A stretch of DNA of 37,161 nucleotides from Paludibacterium sp. (GTDB lineage: Bacteria > Pseudomonadota > Gammaproteobacteria > Burkholderiales > Chromobacteriaceae): NCBI RefSeq assembly GCF_019232825.1, contig NZ_JAFAND010000005.1:1-37161 (forward strand). Direction: 5' to 3'. Positions 8,247 to 16,202 of the stretch are shown here, one piece after another (position 1 is the first letter of the stretch; every line of letters starts with the position of its first letter). Both the position numbers and the translations under genes were made by a program. Below the pieces are notes generated by a model. The model was not told the DNA's origin and searched no databases. It worked only from the letters and a program-made list of their open reading frames with translations.

Positions 8247-9274
8247 CCGTTGGATAGAGGCGCGGGCGTTCCTTGCGTGTCGAGCCACGCAAGGAAGTCC
8301 CGATACGAGGCGATGTCGCTGAATTGGCGGCCGGCCGGGTTCGAGACCACGGCATAGTAGTACCATTCCTGACCTTGCAGGGCGGTCGCCGGATACAGGC
8401 AGCTGCGCCAGTCAGGGCAACTCGGGTGGTACTCGCCCTGCGGCGTGCGGAAGTAGGGGACGTAGCGCTTGCTCGCCAGCCGCGCCAACAGCGCGGCTGG
8501 CGCGCCCTGATCCTGGGCGATGTCGAAATGGCTTTCCAACTCTTCCGCCGTCTTGATGATCAGCAGATGCGCCGCGCCCTGCGCGTCGAGCATCAGGAAG
8601 CCATCCGGCGTGGAGGTCAGGTAGAACTCGACGATGCCGCGCTCGGCGCGAATGCGATGGAAGGTCCCGGCGAAGGCGGCGTCTTGCAGAAAACTGTGCG
8701 AGCCGAGCGACAACGCTTCCCCCACGGTGCGTGCCATTTCCTGGAAATACGCCAGCTGCAGTTCCGCGATCGCCTGATTGAGCGTGGGGATCACCTCGGC
8801 ATCCTGTTTCAGGATGAAGCGGTCGATCAGCCGTTGGTTGAACGCCTGTACGGCCAGCTTCTCATCGGCCTTGCCCGTCAGCAGAATCTTCTTGATCGCC
8901 GGGTTCTTGATGTTGCGGCAGAACGCCAGCCCATCGACCTCCGGCATGTCATAGTCGACCACCACCACCGATACCCGCTCGAAACGGCGGCGGTTGTGCA
9001 CCTCGCGCAAGATGTGGTCGAGATTGAGATCGAGGACGTGGTGCGATAACGGCAAATCGTCGCCGAAGTGGGAGACGGAAAAAAAGCGCTCCACCAGCGG
9101 CGAGCTCGATGACGAGCCGTTCAGATCCACCAGCGCGTCGAACGGCGAGTCGTACAGACGGAAAGCCAGATTGGCGTCGAGCTGCAATCCCAGGTTATCG
9201 AGGAACGCGCGGCTATCGTCGACCAGCATCACCATCGAAGGGAAGTAGAGGGGAGGAATGTCGTAACGTTGCAT
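8243..9274 (-). CDS. Response regulator of the alpha-hydroxyketone quorum-sensing system (LqsR/JqsR-like)
   Basis: A 343-residue protein with an N-terminal receiver and a C-terminal domain of unknown class. Receiver landmarks from the ATG at 9274: acidic pair Asp19-Asp20 in MLVDDS, phospho-acceptor Asp107 in VVVVDYDMPEVDG, Thr133 in LLTGK, and Lys156. A roughly 45-residue insertion with a poly-Ser stretch lies between the acidic pair and Asp107, making the receiver unusually long. The output half (about 170-343) has no helix-turn-helix, GGDEF or other motif that I recognise. Length and context match Legionella LqsR. The ATG shares one base with the stop of the kinase gene upstream (TGATG), so the two are translationally coupled; a TTG one codon earlier is less likely. 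It converges on and overlaps cqsA by 4 bases. A direct DNA-binding role is not supported by sequence. Confidence 0.88.
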   Translation of the reverse strand: MQRYDIPPLYFPSMVMLVDDSRAFLDNLGLQLDANLAFRLYDSPFDALVDLNGSSSSSPLVERFFSVSHFGDDLPLSHHVLDLNLDHILREVHNRRRFERVSVVVVDYDMPEVDGLAFCRNIKNPAIKKILLTGKADEKLAVQAFNQRLIDRFILKQDAEVIPTLNQAIAELQLAYFQEMARTVGEALSLGSHSFLQDAAFAGTFHRIRAERGIVEFYLTSTPDGFLMLDAQGAAHLLIIKTAEELESHFDIAQDQGAPAALLARLASKRYVPYFRTPQGEYHPSCPDWRSCLYPATALQGQEWYYYAVVSNPAGRQFSDIASYRDFLAWLDTQGTPAPLSNG

Positions 9275-10593
9275 CAATCGTCCACAGCGGGAAAGGTTAA
9301 AACGAATTCGCTGAATTCTCCCAGCGTCGACCAGCAGAGGATGTTGCCGTCAAATGCCTGCATTACGCTGCGGCAATATGCTAATCCTATTCCAGCGCCT
9401 GAACCATCGTCATGTCCTAACGACCAGGAGTAAAAGCGGGTAAAAATATGCGGCAGCACTTGCGGGGGAATGCCGGACCCCGTGTCGCGGAACGTCAGCC
9501 GGCCGCCCTCGGGCAGTTTCTCCACACGGATCAGAATGTCGCCCTTGCCTGCCTGGGCAATATGGCGCAGCGCATTTTTCAGTAGATTGAACAGCACGTG
9601 CACCATCAACAGCTCGTTGCCGAAAAAGTCGAAGTCTGCCGCGATCTCGACGCGCACGAGCTGACGTTCCTTGTCCGTGGCGAAGGGGTAACGCATGAGC
9701 GCGGTGTCGAGGCAGGCCGACATGACGCAGCGATTGAAGGTGACATCCTTGAAATCGAACGGCTTGGCGTTGGCCAGCAGCATGTCGATGACGATATTGG
9801 AGTAGTTGACCTCTTCCTCGATGCGCTCCAGCACTTTGCGCATTCCCTCCTGATGCACCTCCCGGATCGGGCCGATGGCGAATCCGGCCTCCCGGGCCAA
9901 GCGATAGGCATCGAGCAGCGCGGGCAAGTGCTGCTTCAGACCGGTGGCGCCGGCCTTGATGCCCAATAGCGGCGTGCGCAGTTCGTGGGCGATCATGCTG
10001 GCGGTGCTGCGCATGGCGCGCAGCCTCTCCTGCTTGACCATGTCGGCGCTGTAATTGGCGACGGCGCCCAGCACGATGATGAACAGGTAGACCGGTATCT
10101 GCTCGCGGGCAAGAAACGTCAGATTGGGCTCGGGCGAGGTCCAGCGATAGGCGAGCCATGCGCAACCGACACCGACGACGAAGTGGATGGTCAGGTTGCG
10201 CCAGTCGAGCAACAGCACCATGAGAAAGGCCGCGGTCAGCGCGGACGAGATCCAAGCGATGCAGCCGCCGTTTCTCAACAGCATGTAGGTGAAGAAAAAA
10301 GGCAGCGCGTAGAGGATCGTCAGATACCAATACACCGGCAGGTAGCGCCGCCAAGTTTGCGGCCAATACTTGGCCAGCATGATGGGCACGAACAGCGCGC
10401 TGCCCGCCAGGCGCAGCGGCAGATTCTCGTAGGGCTGCGGGAAGAGATCGTGCCAGACGAAGTAGTAAAGCGGAAAGCCGATCACCGCCACGAGCCCGAA
10501 CGGGAAGAAGCGGGGTTCGAAATACTCGACGCTGCGCGCCATGCCGTCGAAAATCTGCCGCAGGGCGCTTGTCGTTTGAGGAATCTCTGTCAT
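9274..10593 (-). CDS. cqsS: CqsS-family membrane histidine kinase (autoinducer receptor)
   Basis: A 439-residue sensor kinase. The N-terminal half has about six membrane segments and carries the CqsS-type stretch GFPLYYFVWHDLFPQPYENL, close to Vibrio CqsS GFPAYYFIWEYWFPQSYENL. The kinase core has IAHELRTPL (His203), N box NLLKNALRH, G1 DTGSGIPP and G2 GSGAGIGLAYC, ending LTFPAVDD. Vibrio CqsS carries its own receiver domain. This protein stops after the ATPase domain, and the receiver is supplied by the next gene. The start is the ATG at 10593 (MTEIPQ), because homology begins there and the upstream open frame is shadow of the pilus genes. The Shine-Dalgarno sequence is weak. The expected role is to sense the CqsA product in the inner membrane and switch phosphate flow to the adjacent regulator. 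Confidence 0.92.
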   Translation of the reverse strand: MTEIPQTTSALRQIFDGMARSVEYFEPRFFPFGLVAVIGFPLYYFVWHDLFPQPYENLPLRLAGSALFVPIMLAKYWPQTWRRYLPVYWYLTILYALPFFFTYMLLRNGGCIAWISSALTAAFLMVLLLDWRNLTIHFVVGVGCAWLAYRWTSPEPNLTFLAREQIPVYLFIIVLGAVANYSADMVKQERLRAMRSTASMIAHELRTPLLGIKAGATGLKQHLPALLDAYRLAREAGFAIGPIREVHQEGMRKVLERIEEEVNYSNIVIDMLLANAKPFDFKDVTFNRCVMSACLDTALMRYPFATDKERQLVRVEIAADFDFFGNELLMVHVLFNLLKNALRHIAQAGKGDILIRVEKLPEGGRLTFRDTGSGIPPQVLPHIFTRFYSWSLGHDDGSGAGIGLAYCRSVMQAFDGNILCWSTLGEFSEFVLTFPAVDD

Positions 10594-10631
10594 GTTGGCT
10601 GACGGTGAAGCAAGGGGCCGCGTTGGTTGAT

Positions 10632-10652
10632 CGCCGCGCGGGGCGCGCGGCG
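10632..10652. terminator. GC-rich hairpin between pilus operon and cqsS
   Basis: Perfect 8-bp stem CGCCGCGC (10632-10639) / GCGCGGCG (10645-10652) with a 5-base loop, in the 128-base gap after the last pilus gene and 39 bases before the cqsS start. There is no T-tract on the minus-strand RNA, so it may only pause or partly terminate, or act as an RNA processing boundary. Nothing else is recognisable in the gap. Confidence 0.4.
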
Positions 10653-10721
10653 GGATATTGTGGCACAGCCCGGTGAGAGGCGAAATCCTACGTGGATACC
10701 CGGCGGAAAATAGGGCGGTCG

Positions 10722-11138
10722 TTAGCGCGGAAACAACCGCCGCCAGGCCGCTTGCACTTGCCGCTGATAGCGCGCGTTCAGCGCTGGCGTGGCGGAATGG
10801 TAACGGCCGACGCCACGCCAGACGTCGCCGGGATATTCGTCGATCGCGCGGCGCAAGATCCACGCGCCGACCTGTACGTTGTAACAGGTGTCGTCGCGCA
10901 ATTGCCGATAGGCCTCGGCGCGGTCGCCGGCGAAGTGCGCGCGCGCCGCCAGATCGAGCCAGGCGCCGGTATTGATCTGCATGACCCCCAGATCCTCGGT
11001 CCGATTGCGGTTCACCGACGCGGCGCCCGCCGAGCCGCCCTCGACCTGGATGATCGCCAGCAAAAGCTCGGGCGGCAGCGCTTGCACGCTGGCGGCTTGC
11101 AGCACGCAGGCCGCCAGCATGGCGCTTAAAGCGGCCAT
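10722..11138 (-). CDS. Pilus-associated lytic transglycosylase (R64 PilT type)
   Basis: A 138-residue soluble lytic transglycosylase with an N-terminal signal peptide (about 1-20, MLAACVLQAASVQA). The catalytic Glu33 sits in AIIQVEGG, and the lysozyme-like signatures DLGVMQINTGAW and the later GVGRYHSAT follow. It would cut peptidoglycan locally so the pilus machine can cross the wall. In IncI1 plasmids this gene is called pilT, a name that elsewhere means the retraction ATPase, so I give no symbol. The ATG at 11138 has GGAAGGTG upstream and overlaps the end of the prepilin peptidase gene by 13 bases, making it the last gene of the pilus operon. Confidence 0.88.
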   Translation of the reverse strand: MAALSAMLAACVLQAASVQALPPELLLAIIQVEGGSAGAASVNRNRTEDLGVMQINTGAWLDLAARAHFAGDRAEAYRQLRDDTCYNVQVGAWILRRAIDEYPGDVWRGVGRYHSATPALNARYQRQVQAAWRRLFPR

Positions 11139-11905
11139 GCGCCACCTTCCGGCAAACCCAGACAGATGAGCCAGGTCAGGCACAGCGCCGGCCCCATCGG
11201 CATCCAGATATGGCCGCGCCGTCGAGCGGGCAGCGCGCAAGCGGTGAACAGCAGCGAGGCCAACAGCAGGTAGGCCGGCAGCCGCGCGAGTCCAAGCCAT
11301 GCACCGGCGGCGGCGGCGAGCGCGATGTCGCCGCCTGACAGCGTGTCCAGCCGCCGCCAGCGCCCGGCCACAGCCATCGACAGCCACATCAAGGCAAAGC
11401 CGGCAAACGCGCCCCAGACGCGCGCCGCGAGCGACGGTTCGAAGGGCGACAACAAGAGCCCTACCCAGAACAGCGGCAGGGTCACCACGGCCGGCAACCA
11501 CGCCTCGCGCCAGTCTATCTCAGCCAGAAACAGCAGTACCTGCCACAATAGGCAGGCGGCCCAACCTTGGGCGCCCGTGCCGAACCACCACAGTGCCAAG
11601 ACCCAGCTCAGGCCGCCGATGGTTTCGACGATCGGGTGGAGCGGCGAAATGCGCGCGCGGCAATCCGGGCACCGGCCGCGCGCCAGGCACCAGCCCAGTA
11701 CCGGCAGCAGGTGGCGCCAGCGGATGCGCGTGCGGCAAGCGTCGCAGCGCGACGGCGGCGAGGCGAGCGTCAAGCCGGGCTCGGCGTCGTCGCGCCAGCC
11801 TAGCTGGTGCGGCAGGCGCGCCGCCGCCAGACGGCCGAAGCTCGTCAGCACGGCGCCGACGCCGGCGGCCAAGGCGAGGAGCGTGGGCAGGGGCAGGCTA
11901 ATCAT
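11126..11905 (-). CDS. pilU: Type IV prepilin peptidase (PilU/PilD family)
   Basis: A 259-residue polytopic membrane aspartyl protease that removes the leader from the pilins and in this family may N-methylate the new N-terminus. The cytoplasmic loop keeps the four-cysteine zinc motif (Cys54, Cys57, Cys79, Cys82 in CDAC...CPDC). The catalytic aspartates are in FLAEIDW (Asp131) and SGGDI (Asp193). The usual LPD after the first Asp is LPA here, a tolerated change. It starts at ATG 11905, overlapping the pilV stop by 8 bases. Substrates within the operon are the PilS-like major pilin and PilV. Confidence 0.92.
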   Translation of the reverse strand: MISLPLPTLLALAAGVGAVLTSFGRLAAARLPHQLGWRDDAEPGLTLASPPSRCDACRTRIRWRHLLPVLGWCLARGRCPDCRARISPLHPIVETIGGLSWVLALWWFGTGAQGWAACLLWQVLLFLAEIDWREAWLPAVVTLPLFWVGLLLSPFEPSLAARVWGAFAGFALMWLSMAVAGRWRRLDTLSGGDIALAAAAGAWLGLARLPAYLLLASLLFTACALPARRRGHIWMPMGPALCLTWLICLGLPEGGAWPL

Positions 11906-13268
11906 GCTCGTACCAGGTCCAGGCGCCGGAGCCCGGAGAGTGCCAGCCCTGGCCGGAGGCGGGATGCAGCGGATCGTAGTTGGCGCCGCGGTTGATGCCG
12001 ATCTGCCAATACACGCCGGTCGGGATATAGGCGGTGGCCACGCACATATTGCCGCCCTGGCCCGTCTGGCTCATCAGTACCGCTTGCCTGGCCAACAGTT
12101 GTTTTCTGCCGCTCGGGTCGGTGATGGTGATATACACGTCGCAGCCCGAGTTGCTGCTCCCGGTGGAGTGACGCGCCATGGCGGTGACCATCATGTCTTT
12201 GGTCGATAGCGCCGTCGAGCCGTATTCGGCCGCGCTCACGTTGTCGTTGGTGGTGACTTTGGCGAAATAGGGCGTGCCCGAGGTATAGGCGGTCTGCCAC
12301 CGGCGGTTCTGGCACACCAGCAACCGCCCGGCGCCATCGCTGTTCAACAGACCGTTCTCGGCGCAGGCGTCGTTCAACGTCGCGTTGCCGGCCAGCTTCA
12401 AATTGCCGTTCTCCACTTTCAACGTGCCGCTGGTCGACGGATCGGCTGTCGCCGCCGGCAGCGTCGCCGTCAGGGCGGGCCCCGCTTGGCCAAGGGTGGC
12501 GCTTGTTCCCGCGCCTTGTCCGAATGCAATCTCGGTTTCCATCCGGTTCAGCTCCGGCCGGCCCGCGACCAGCTTGCGCGCCAGCCAGTCGCCGGTGTTG
12601 ACGAAACTGCCGGCGCCGCCAGTCAGGCCGCCGCCGCCGATCAGTGCGACCAAATGGCCGCTGGCCGGGTCATCGGCCCAATCCGCGGCGCGGCTGCGCC
12701 AGCTGCCATTGGCGCCGTGGATGGTTTTGCCCGGATCCGCCTGCTTGATGGTGCCGGCCATGGCGCCGGCCATCAACGCCATGGCGCCGGCATCGTCGTC
12801 GCTGAAGTCGGTGCCCTGACGGGTAAACAGCAAGGCTTGTACTTGCCAGTCGCCCTTGCCGGCGCCATTGGTGAATTTGGTCAGTTGCAGCCGCAAGCGC
12901 AGCGTTTGATTGGCGCCGATGACCGCGCTGACCGATTCGGAGATGAATTTGTCTTTTTTCAGCGGATTGAGCCGCGCGTCGTCTGGCAGATCCTGCGGCG
13001 CGGGCTGATATTTCGTTCCATCCGGCGCGCCGGGGAGCGCGTTTTCGGCATCGAGTTTGAATTGCGCTTGGTTGGCGTCGACGTAGGCGCTGGCCGCTTG
13101 GGCCCAGGCGACAAAATGCTGTGCATCGCGGCGCAGCTTGGCCTGATTCGATGAGCGGACGCCATAGGCGACCATACCGCCGATGATCAACGCCATCACG
13201 CTGAGGGCGAGGGCCACCTCGATCAGCGATAGACCGCGCTGGTGCCGTTGCGGCTGTCTCTTTTGCAC
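11898..13268 (-). CDS. pilV: PilV-like minor pilin / tip adhesin of type IVb pilus
   Basis: A 456-residue prepilin-like protein. A short basic leader MQKRQPQRHQRG precedes the cleavage point G12|L13, followed by LSLIEVALALSVMALIIGG with the conserved Glu at mature position 5. The long region to about residue 300 has the organisation of the R64 shufflon-protein constant domain. The C-terminal part (about 330-456) is the likely receptor-binding tip, with cysteines around the DACAENGLL and LVCQNRRW stretches. The start is GTG at 13268 with AGGAGA upstream; the open frame beyond it is shadow. No invertible segments or shufflon recombinase lie downstream, because pilU follows with an 8-base overlap, so the tip is fixed in this locus. 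Confidence 0.88.
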   Translation of the reverse strand: MQKRQPQRHQRGLSLIEVALALSVMALIIGGMVAYGVRSSNQAKLRRDAQHFVAWAQAASAYVDANQAQFKLDAENALPGAPDGTKYQPAPQDLPDDARLNPLKKDKFISESVSAVIGANQTLRLRLQLTKFTNGAGKGDWQVQALLFTRQGTDFSDDDAGAMALMAGAMAGTIKQADPGKTIHGANGSWRSRAADWADDPASGHLVALIGGGGLTGGAGSFVNTGDWLARKLVAGRPELNRMETEIAFGQGAGTSATLGQAGPALTATLPAATADPSTSGTLKVENGNLKLAGNATLNDACAENGLLNSDGAGRLLVCQNRRWQTAYTSGTPYFAKVTTNDNVSAAEYGSTALSTKDMMVTAMARHSTGSSNSGCDVYITITDPSGRKQLLARQAVLMSQTGQGGNMCVATAYIPTGVYWQIGINRGANYDPLHPASGQGWHSPGSGAWTWYEHD

Positions 13269-13315
13269 GGGGTTCTCCTTTGTTTTTTTGAGAGGGGGGC
13301 GTGAGCGGTTCGCGA

Positions 13316-13849
13316 TTACGGATCGGCCACCATGGGCGAGCCGTCGGGGATCGGGATGGGGCCGGCGCCGCCATTGATGGTCAGCGTCGAGCCATCGGCG
13401 CAGATCAACCGGCCATTGCGGTAAATGCCGGCGCACACGCTGCCCGCGCTCACCCGTATCCATTCGGCATCGATGCGGCCGGTCAGCCAGCCTCCTTTGC
13501 CGTTGGCGGCCTGATTCAAGTCGAGGTAGCTCAGCGTGTGCTGGCCGTCATACAGGGATTGCACCGCCGGAAGATAGGGCGAGGCGGCCAACGCGGGGTC
13601 GAGATAGGCATTGAGCGTCGGCGCGCGCGCGATGGCGCCCGGGGTGCGGCAGGGGGGCGGCGGTTCTTGCGGCGCGGGCGGGTCGGGGCGGACGGCGCAA
13701 TACTGTTGCAGGGCCTGGTGTTGCGCCAGCAACGTCCTTGCCCATACCGCCGCCTGCTGTCGAGCGTGCGCCTGCTGCAGGTCCTGGCCAAGCATCACGA
13801 ATGGCAGCAGGCAGGCGAATAGGGCAAGCTGAATGATCATGGCAAGCAT
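13316..13849 (-). CDS. Pilus-operon protein with N-terminal membrane anchor, function unknown
   Basis: A 177-residue protein starting at ATG 13849, 7 bases after the stop of the preceding ATPase gene (another ATG three codons in is possible). It begins with a hydrophobic stretch IIQLALFACLLPFVMLG followed by a Gln/Ala-rich helix, so it looks like a minor-pilin-style anchored helix. However, it lacks the G|(F/L)xxxE prepilin cleavage motif. A proline-rich linker with two cysteines lies near residues 55-75, and two more cysteines lie near the C-terminus. It has no obvious counterpart in the IncI1 thin-pilus operon. The position between the retraction-type ATPase and PilV suggests a minor or assembly component. 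Confidence 0.72.
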   Translation of the reverse strand: MLAMIIQLALFACLLPFVMLGQDLQQAHARQQAAVWARTLLAQHQALQQYCAVRPDPPAPQEPPPPCRTPGAIARAPTLNAYLDPALAASPYLPAVQSLYDGQHTLSYLDLNQAANGKGGWLTGRIDAEWIRVSAGSVCAGIYRNGRLICADGSTLTINGGAGPIPIPDGSPMVADP

Positions 13850-13856
13850 CGCGCGC

Positions 13857-15041
13857 CTACATTTCCATCGGCGATTGGCCGCGTGCGATGCGCAAGGCTT
13901 GCGCATCGATATCGGTGTTCAATTGTTCGAGTTTGCCGGCTCGGATCTTGGCGCGCAGCCCCATGTCGTTGCCGATGCACAGCATCTCGGCCTGCAAGAC
14001 GCGCTGCCCGGGGCGTTGCGGATCAGGCGCCAGCCTTTGATGGATCACCGCCGCCAGGCCATCGGCCAGAATCGAGCGCGCCAATTCCAGCGAACCGGCG
14101 CCGGCGGCCGCGATCTGTTGCAAGGCGAGTATCGCGCCGGACAGCGAGCTGCCGTGAATCGTGGTCAGCACCAAGTGGCCGTTGACGGCCGCGCGGATGG
14201 CCTCGTTGGCCACCTTGGGGGCGCGGATTTCTCCCAGCAGGAGATAGCGCGGGTTGTAGCGCATCGCGGCGATCATCGCCGTCTCGAAGCCGCCGACCGC
14301 ATTGGCGTCGATTTGGTACCACAACCCTTTGCCCCCTTCGCCGTAGAACCCTTGCGCCGGCAATTCCGGCGGGTCTTCCACCGCCACCGCGATGTCGCCC
14401 TGACGGCTGACCACATCGGTGAGGAAGGAGTAAATGGTGGTGCTTTTGCCCGAGCCGGTGGCGCCGGCCATCAGCACCATGCCGGATTGCGTGCCGATGG
14501 CGCGCAGCGCCGCGACCATGGCCGGCGGCAAGCCGAGCGTGTCCAGGGCGGGCACCGGGAATGTCGGCCGGCGCAGGAAGTAACCCGCGCCGTTGACGGT
14601 ATCGATGCGCGCGACGCGGTAGGGCACGCCATCATGGGAGAGGAAAAACTCCCGGCCGCGCGCCTCGCGGCGTATCTCGGTCCAGATGCGCCGCACGTCG
14701 TCGCGGAAGGGGGGCGGCACCTCGATCACCGGCCCCACGTGGCCGGCCGCGTGGCGCAGCATGCCCCGGCCGTCCGGCCACAACATCAGATCGGAGAAGG
14801 ACAGCGCCGCCAATCTAGCGGCGGCGCCGTCGGCCGGGGCCTCCGCCGGGACGGTCGCGGGCCCGCGGGAAGACGGCGCGACCGGTGGCTCGGCGCCGAG
14901 CCGCGCCTTTGCCTGTTGCTGGATGCGGCGCTGCGCCGCGAGCCGTTGGTCGATCGTTTCCGCCGTGCTAGGCGAGGGCGCGGCCGCGTCTTGCGGCTCG
15001 AGACGTTGGGCTGGCGGCGCGGTACGGGAAAAAATGCCCAT
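13857..15041 (-). CDS. PilT-like pilus ATPase (putative retraction motor)
   Basis: A 394-residue member of the PilT/VirB11 ATPase family. Walker A is GATGSGKST (193-201), the Asp box is around EDPPE (222-226), Walker B is LLLGEIR (267-273) and the His box is TTIHGSS. It ends with GLRAKIRAGKLEQL (361-374), resembling the AIRNLIREGK region of retraction ATPases. It lacks the zinc-binding cysteines of assembly ATPases. The first about 75 residues form an Ala/Gln/Pro-rich low-complexity tail. The start is ATG 15041 with AAGGACC. The operon already has an assembly ATPase (pilQ), so this is the probable retraction partner, as in PAPI-1-type pili and unlike the R64 operon. It would dock on the PilR platform at the inner membrane. 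Confidence 0.87.
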   Translation of the reverse strand: MGIFSRTAPPAQRLEPQDAAAPSPSTAETIDQRLAAQRRIQQQAKARLGAEPPVAPSSRGPATVPAEAPADGAAARLAALSFSDLMLWPDGRGMLRHAAGHVGPVIEVPPPFRDDVRRIWTEIRREARGREFFLSHDGVPYRVARIDTVNGAGYFLRRPTFPVPALDTLGLPPAMVAALRAIGTQSGMVLMAGATGSGKSTTIYSFLTDVVSRQGDIAVAVEDPPELPAQGFYGEGGKGLWYQIDANAVGGFETAMIAAMRYNPRYLLLGEIRAPKVANEAIRAAVNGHLVLTTIHGSSLSGAILALQQIAAAGAGSLELARSILADGLAAVIHQRLAPDPQRPGQRVLQAEMLCIGNDMGLRAKIRAGKLEQLNTDIDAQALRIARGQSPMEM

Positions 15042-15079
15042 GTCGGTCCTTTGTCGATAATGGATGGGGGGCCAAAGCC

Positions 15080-16195
15080 CTAATTGGCGGCACTCGATAT
15101 CTGCTGCTGCAGGGCGAACATGCCCGTCACGATCCACATGAAGACGAAGGCCATGAAGATGATGGCGGCGTTGCGCAACAAGTCCATTTGCTCTTGGATG
15201 AGCCGTACCGAGTCGTCTGCCCATTGCCGCGCGAGCTGACTGAGCATGTCTTCGAAACCTTCGAGCGAGGCGTAGGCGCGGATGTCCATCACGCTTTCCA
15301 CGCTGGGGAAATCAAAACCGGTTTTATTCAGCGCGTCGCCGATATTGCGTGCGCCGTTGAGGACTTCCCGTCGCGTGGCGTGCAGACGCTCGCGATACCA
15401 TGGCGAGGCGTTGCGGCCCAGCAGCTGAAGCGCTTCCGGCACCGACACCCCCGCATGGATCAAGGCGGAGAGCGACACCATGAAACCGGAGCCGAGCACC
15501 AGTCGATACAGACTCCATGGCGGAAAACGATCCGCCACGCGCCGTGCTTTGCCCGTCCAGCCGGGCAGCGTCGCCGCGGCGAGTCCGCTCGCCAGCAGGA
15601 CGGCCAGGACCGTCGGCAGCAGACCGTGCTCGACGAATTGCGCCAAGCCGGCCATCGATTGCCCCGCGCCCTGCCATTGCGAGACAGGCAGGATCGCCGC
15701 GAACGCCGGCACGACCTTGGCGCCGAAGATGTACAAGTAGAGACAGGTGGTGGCGATCAACACCACGGGATACAGCAGGCCGGATAGTGCGCCGCGAATG
15801 CGTTTGCCCGCGGTGTGCAAAAACAGCACGTCCTCGACGGCGCGATCGAAGCGTCCCGCCACTTCCCCCGCTTGCAAGACGGACAGTTCGGATAGGGGCG
15901 CCCAGCCGCGCAAGGCGTTGGCAAAGCTTTGGCCGTTGAGCATGGCGCGGCGCCATTCCCGGATGGCGAGCGCCAGAGGCGCCTGCGGCTTGGCGCCGTC
16001 CTTCGAGGCATGCGCATGGAGTTCGTCGAGCGCGCGGATCAGCGGCACGCCATTGGCGACGAACTTGCCCAGTTTTTCGTACAGCCGCATGCGTGTCTTG
16101 CTGCCGATCTGCAGCTTGACGAAGCGGCGGCGCCAGCCGGCGAGCGGCCGATCGGTGGTGGGGCGTGCGCGTTTGGCGCGGAAAGTATCGAACAT
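15080..16195 (-). CDS. pilR: Inner-membrane platform protein PilR (T2SF/PilC family)
   Basis: A 371-residue integral membrane protein with two T2SF-type repeats. Membrane segments lie around LYPVVLIATTCLYLYIFG, LPTVLAVLLASGLAAATL and the C-terminal IIFMAFVFMWIVTGMFAL. The repeat signatures QAGEVAGRFDRAVEDV and IHAGVSVPEALQLL are typical. It links the cytoplasmic ATPases to the growing pilus. I prefer the ATG at 16195 (GGAG about 10 bases upstream), 7 bases after the pilQ stop. A TTG at 16216 would overlap pilQ and lacks a binding site. The next gene starts 38 bases on. Confidence 0.92.
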   Translation of the reverse strand: MFDTFRAKRARPTTDRPLAGWRRRFVKLQIGSKTRMRLYEKLGKFVANGVPLIRALDELHAHASKDGAKPQAPLALAIREWRRAMLNGQSFANALRGWAPLSELSVLQAGEVAGRFDRAVEDVLFLHTAGKRIRGALSGLLYPVVLIATTCLYLYIFGAKVVPAFAAILPVSQWQGAGQSMAGLAQFVEHGLLPTVLAVLLASGLAAATLPGWTGKARRVADRFPPWSLYRLVLGSGFMVSLSALIHAGVSVPEALQLLGRNASPWYRERLHATRREVLNGARNIGDALNKTGFDFPSVESVMDIRAYASLEGFEDMLSQLARQWADDSVRLIQEQMDLLRNAAIIFMAFVFMWIVTGMFALQQQISSAAN

Positions 16196-16202
16196 AGCGG
16201 TA

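Noticed and set aside
10594-11145. N-terminal extension of the cqsS kinase frame
   Set aside because: It runs through the lytic transglycosylase gene. CqsS homology starts shortly after the ATG at 10593.
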